Assembly: GCA_963682175.1 (NCBI GenBank)
Contig: OY821775.1
Coordinates: forward strand, 9,954,501-10,018,500
DNA from: Triglochin maritima
Taxonomy: Eukaryota > Streptophyta > Magnoliopsida > Alismatales > Juncaginaceae
Length of the DNA: 64,000 nt
Reading direction: 5' to 3'
Each line of letters starts with the position of its first letter. The first letter of the stretch is position 1. The notes beneath the pieces were generated by a model. That model worked only from the letters and a program-made list of their open reading frames with translations, ran no database searches and had not been told where the DNA came from. A program made the position numbers and the translations under genes. Of the stretch, positions 60,197 through 64,000 are shown in pieces.

Positions 60197-60710
60197 GGGC
60201 CACTGCCCACTACTACTAGTGATACAAATTAACCATGTAGGTCCGTATGAGGTTCGGTTTTTAGGGTTTTTCGGAAATTTTAAGTTATAGATAGATTAGT
60301 GTGGTGTGTACGTAAAGGGAAAATGTATATTATGGAAGAAAACGATGTAGACGAAGATGGTGAATTGTTTTCATATAGTATTTTTTCAAAGTGTTTTTAA
60401 ATTTTACCTATTTTATTCTACTTTTAATTTAAATCTCAAATGTTCGAATGCGCTTGCTCGAATTCAATCTTGGTTTGGACTATCTCAACATTAAGAATTT
60501 CTCAATTAAGCTAACACCGGTTGGTAACGTTATTTAATTTTTGTTACAACAAAATTGATAGCAACCACTCTTATATTTATAACCATTCCATGTATTCGAA
60601 TAGATATAAACGCCTTCTACTCCAATTGATTACGGTGACAAATGATATTCTCTAACATGGTATAATATCTTTCTCCGAATTTTTGTGTTTGCAACATTTA
60701 ATTTGTACCA
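60197..60710. other. AT-rich intergenic DNA after the copia truncation point
   Basis: No feature recognised. The break with copia sequence at 60196 lies next to GGGCCACTGCCCACTAC. Confidence 0.4.
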
Positions 60711-60944
60711 TTAAATAAGGGAACTACTATTCGTCGCCAGAAAACTACTTAAATTGTCCTAAAAATTACATTTTTGCCCTTAACAAATCAATTAATACCC
60801 ATTTCGTCCCGTGTCTTTAAACAAGGTATTTGACTCAGTTTTACTCACATTCCTAGTACCAACACCACGAAAATGTTTGGCGAAACACCTGAATCCGGCT
60901 AGGTAACGGAGGTGGATTTTTTTTCCGACTCGGGCGTCTGCCTA

Positions 60945-61049
60945 GACGCCTCCACCTAGGTGGAGGCGTCTGGATACGATGCCTACACCATGGTGGAGGC
61001 GTCTGGCTAAGACGCCTCCACCTATGTGGAGGCGTCTTAGCCAGACGCC
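60945..61049. repeat. GC-rich palindromes, including a 24-bp perfect stem
   Basis: 60945-60970 is a perfect 26-bp palindrome centred on CCTAGG. 60998-61021 and 61026-61049 are perfect complementary 24-nt arms around a 4-nt loop. Both use GACGCCTCCAC words. Confidence 0.95.
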
Positions 61050-61633
61050 CGTATTTTTTAATAATAAAAAATAAAATATAAATAAATTCTTAAAATTATA
61101 CGGTGTTATCTCAAATTATTTGAGGTTCTGTTGCAAGATTTTTGGTGGTAACGGGGTCAAATTACAATGAGTTTTTTTGCAAGTGATTAATATTCAAAAA
61201 AATTAAGATCCAAAATCCCCGGTGGTAAAACTTCACGACTTACAAATACCACATCGACAGGTCGTTTGGATTTTGAAATTGTTGGATCTGATTTTTTTTT
61301 GAATTTTCATCAATTGCAAAAACTCGTTGTAAGGTGATGTCGGACGGTCGACCGTTTGCTTCTCGGTCTACCAAACATGTTCCATGCGGATGACCGAGTT
61401 TCCATCGGTCCACCGTGATCGTAAATACAGTAAGTTTTTGATATTCCTAGAATCATTGTGTCGGTTTACCGATCTCTACCCGGTTATCCGAATATTTATT
61501 CTTAGTAGCTTCGACATTTCTCTGGAAATCTCTATTCGGTGTAGCGAAAGGGTATCGGTCATCCGAATATAGTAATTATTAAGTTATTAATTAATTAATT
61601 TAGTAATTATCTAAATTTATAATCAATTATTTT

Positions 61634-61893
61634 TTTAATAAAAAATAATAAAATAATAAAAAATTACGGGCGTCTGACGGAGCCGCCCAACGTAGGAGAG
61701 GGGCGTCTGGCTAAGCCGCCCAGCGTAGGAGAGAGGCGTCTTAGCCAGACGCCCATCCCATGGGCGGGGCGTCTGTGTAAAACGCTACCCCCTAAGGGGA
61801 GGCGTCTTACCCAGACGCCCCTCTCCTACGCTGGGCGGCTCCGCCAGACGCCCGCAATTTTTATTATTTTTTATTATTTTATTATTAAAAAGA
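61634..61893. repeat. Second hairpin with arms of about 75 nt
   Basis: GGGCGTCTGACGGAGCCGCC on the left pairs with GGCGGCTCCGCCAGACGCCC on the right with one mismatch. Pairing extends outward into A/T-rich arms and inward through CGTAGGAGAGGGGCGTCTGG. A smaller palindrome CCCATGGG sits near the centre. Confidence 0.85.
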
Positions 61894-62117
61894 TGTTGGA
61901 TAATTTACCAGATTCGAGTACACTGGGGCGTCCGTTGGCTCATTACTGACCTCCAAAACATTATTTTTTATGAATATAAGATGAAGATGAAGAAAGATGT
62001 GTGATAGGAGGGTAAAATGTCGCGTTATAGCAGTAGAAATGAGAGAAGGGCAAAATGGTAATCTGTTGGGGCGATTTAAGTAGTTTTAGGGCGACGAATA
62101 GCAATTCAGTTAAATAA

Positions 62118-63182
62118 TTATAAAAGATTAATTTTTTTGTTTTAAAAAAAACATGGCATTACCTTCTCAATTAACTTTGTGAAAATATTCCCATCTGGTT
62201 GCTTCTTCCAAAAGACAATTAAGACTTCATGATAATTCCGTTGATTACTTATCCCAAGTACATTCAACTACTTCGCGTTTGGGTCATGTCAATGTAACAA
62301 TAAAGCAAGGAATCCAGTACCTTTTCTTGGAAATCAAATTAAGTCCTGCTTAAGATACCCCACAAAGAAAATAATGCTGCCGTCGTATTCTTCTACAGTC
62401 CTACTTTATAGATAAGTTAAGTAGCCTTTGATTGACAACACATCAAGTTTATTATCGTGCTGTGCATGTTTGTAAGATGAAGCAAGAGGTAATTATTGTT
62501 TAGTTGTTGCTGCATATGTCAACTCCAACAGGTAGGAAGCATTACGGAACATAAACATATAAAATCATGTAAATTACATAGCACCGAACCACTAATTAGA
62601 TTCTTTAGTATGTGATTCTTACAAGCAAATAGTTGGCTCTTGGCTGATGCCCATTTTGGTGGAAAATTATCCACAAATGACCGTCTTCCTAGTTAATTAA
62701 GCATTTGGTAGTCTGATTTCATTAAGGAGTTCATTTTTAGTAATTAACAGACCATGTTGGGAACATAGCAAACAATAGACGTGTACCAAGAATAAATTTT
62801 ATGTCGTCTAGAATATATATAATATAACTCTTGACTCTAAATCATACAGAATACAAATTCATGGTGTGAGATTTTAATTCCTTTTAGTTTTGTATCATGC
62901 AGTACTTTATAATTAGATCGACTTATTTCATTGGAAAATTCAAATGTTTCAACATGTTATTTTTCAAATGTTTCAGCATTATTTATAACATAATTTCGCA
63001 AATCAATATGAATAGGAAAATTTAACTTACTATGCCTCAAGTGACCCAACATGTGGAAAAAAATATTCATTTTGACATCTTCTGAAAAATATGATTATCT
63101 TTCCACTTCTTTCTAAAATATTTTTGCCTAAATCATTAGCCACAAACTTCCTCTGGAACTCCCACTTTCTCTATGTTTCAAT
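62118..63182. other. AT-rich intergenic DNA, nothing recognised
   Basis: No supported ORF, repeat or RNA gene. Confidence 0.4.
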
Positions 63183-63190
63183 ATTTTAAA

Positions 63191-63636
63191 GAGAATTATT
63201 ATTCTTCGTCTATCTCAATTATCGTTTTGCCCTTCACAATCCATTTAATACTCATTACGTCGCGTAAAAAAATTGGGACGTCTGGCTAGGACGCCCCATT
63301 TTTTTCTTTAAATCTTGAATTTATACGGTGTGTTATTTCAAATTATCTCAGGTTCCGTTGCAAGATTTCGGTGGCGATGGGGTGGAAAAAAACACAAACC
63401 TAAAACACAGGTAAACGTATCAATATCTAGAGTATAATAATAGGGTGTTGAAACAAAAAAATCCCCCGCAGGGCTGCCACCCCCACCCCGCATTCTTACT
63501 TTGATTTTATTTTTCATGGTTATTTTTTTGTTGTAGTATGTAAAGAGGAGAGTCTATTGGGAGCAGAAATAAGTAAAAATGAGAGAATGACAAAATGATA
63601 ATTGGCACAAGCGATTTAAGTGATTTACGAGCGCAG
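63191..63636. mobile_element. Smaller relative of the 60719 element
   Basis: 446 bp with the 8-bp duplication ATTTTAAA (63183-63190 and 63637-63644). The ends resemble those of the 60719 element (TATTCTTCGTC; GCGATTTAAGTGATTTACG) and both share the internal GTTTTGCCCTTCACAA and GGCTAGGACGCCCC words. It encodes nothing. Confidence 0.75.
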
Positions 63637-63644
63637 ATTTTAAA

Positions 63645-64000
63645 TTATTTTAGAAATCGATCGGGTTCGATGGTACTCGACGGTACGCGATATACAGTGC
63701 GAGTTTATTTGTATGCTAGATAGTTATACTTGGTTATGGTCGATTTTGAACTCGATATGTGTTATATAGAAACTCGATACGGGCGTGATTGCGTTCAATG
63801 GTCAACATGATAAATGCTCACATGTCGAAGTGGACATTAACATATAACCACATGTAACTGAAAAATAAAGAAAGAGACGATTTAAACCTACCACTGTCGA
63901 TGATGATGTCTACCATTGTGTTTTGTATGACGGCCAAACGAGGTTTCACGTCGGCGATCATGTGGCGGAGTTTCGCTAGGGTCTGTTTGACCATCTCCAG
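63645..64000. other. Right edge of the window; mostly unrecognised
   Basis: 63645-63890 shows nothing. 63892-64000 may hold the edge of an exon on the minus strand (separate entry). Confidence 0.35.
63892..64000 (-). CDS. Possible partial exon running off the window
   Basis: The minus strand is open from the window edge and translates as LEMVKQTLAKLRHMIADV followed by KPRLAVIQNTMVDII. Composition is less AT-rich than the flank. A donor-like GTAGGT follows GACAGTG at 63891-63886. I do not recognise the protein, and the open stretch is short enough to be chance. Confidence 0.25.

Larger units (their letters stand above)
60719..62109. mobile_element. Non-autonomous inverted-repeat element with GC-rich hairpins
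   Basis: 1391 bp with the 8-bp duplication TTAAATAA (60711-60718 and 62110-62117). The ends match for about 40 bp: CTATTCGTCGCC, then AAAACTACTTAAATTG (left) or AAAACTACTTAAATCG (right, read inward). Inside are two GC-rich palindrome clusters built of GACGCC words and a set of four paired dyads (61345-61566). No protein is encoded. The superfamily is uncertain; an 8-bp duplication fits hAT or some MULEs. Confidence 0.8.

Overview
This is nuclear DNA of a flowering plant. The clues are plant-type introns (GT...AG), one intronless BRI1-type brassinosteroid receptor gene, LTR retrotransposons primed by tRNA-iMet or tRNA-Asp, and MULE transposons carrying FAR1-type transposase and Ulp1-type protease genes. 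The sequence does not fix the species. The layout (one host gene among nested, mostly broken transposons) fits a medium or large, repeat-rich genome.

Region by region. 91-8813 is a complete Mutator-like element (MULE-1) with 9-bp target duplications. Its two convergent genes both read through once spliced: a plant-mobile-domain/Ulp1 protease gene (+) and a FAR1/MURA transposase gene (-). 10052-10321 is a small hAT-like element. 10890-14312 is the only host gene recognised, a BRI1 receptor kinase. 15162-15909 is a solo copia LTR and 17933-18170 a TRIM. 18594-34315 is a second, inverted, decayed copy of the same MULE family (MULE-2). Its protease gene is split by a very young gag-protease-only Ty3/gypsy element (23343-30694, Athila-like, 5-bp duplication ATGAC). 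35158-36427 is an inverted solo LTR of that gypsy family. 37025-42876 is a full-length but disabled Ty1/copia element (-). 45023-53068 is a disabled Tekay/Del-like gypsy element (+). 54173-54699 and 55287-55983 are non-autonomous DNA elements. 56220-60196 is a truncated relative of the copia element. 60719-62109 and 63191-63636 are two members of a small inverted-repeat element family, the larger with strong GC-rich hairpins. The last 110 bases may hold the edge of another exon.

Two patterns go beyond ordinary annotation. First, both MULEs carry 22-bp tandem arrays in the same three places: intron 2 of the protease gene, intron 2 of the transposase gene, and between the two 3' ends. All read sense to their host transcript (the intergenic one sense to the transposase). 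The arrays look homogenised within each element (TTCGGA core in MULE-1, TCCGGA core in MULE-2). Second, the LTRs of unrelated copia and gypsy elements, and a DNA element, contain arrays of paired palindromes (core CGGTCGACCG). Pair members start 19-22 bp apart and pairs recur about every 73-76 bp, near whole numbers of helical turns. The Athila-like family has an analogous pair of GC-rich palindromes 32 bp apart.

All calls are from reading the sequence; no database search or alignment program was run.
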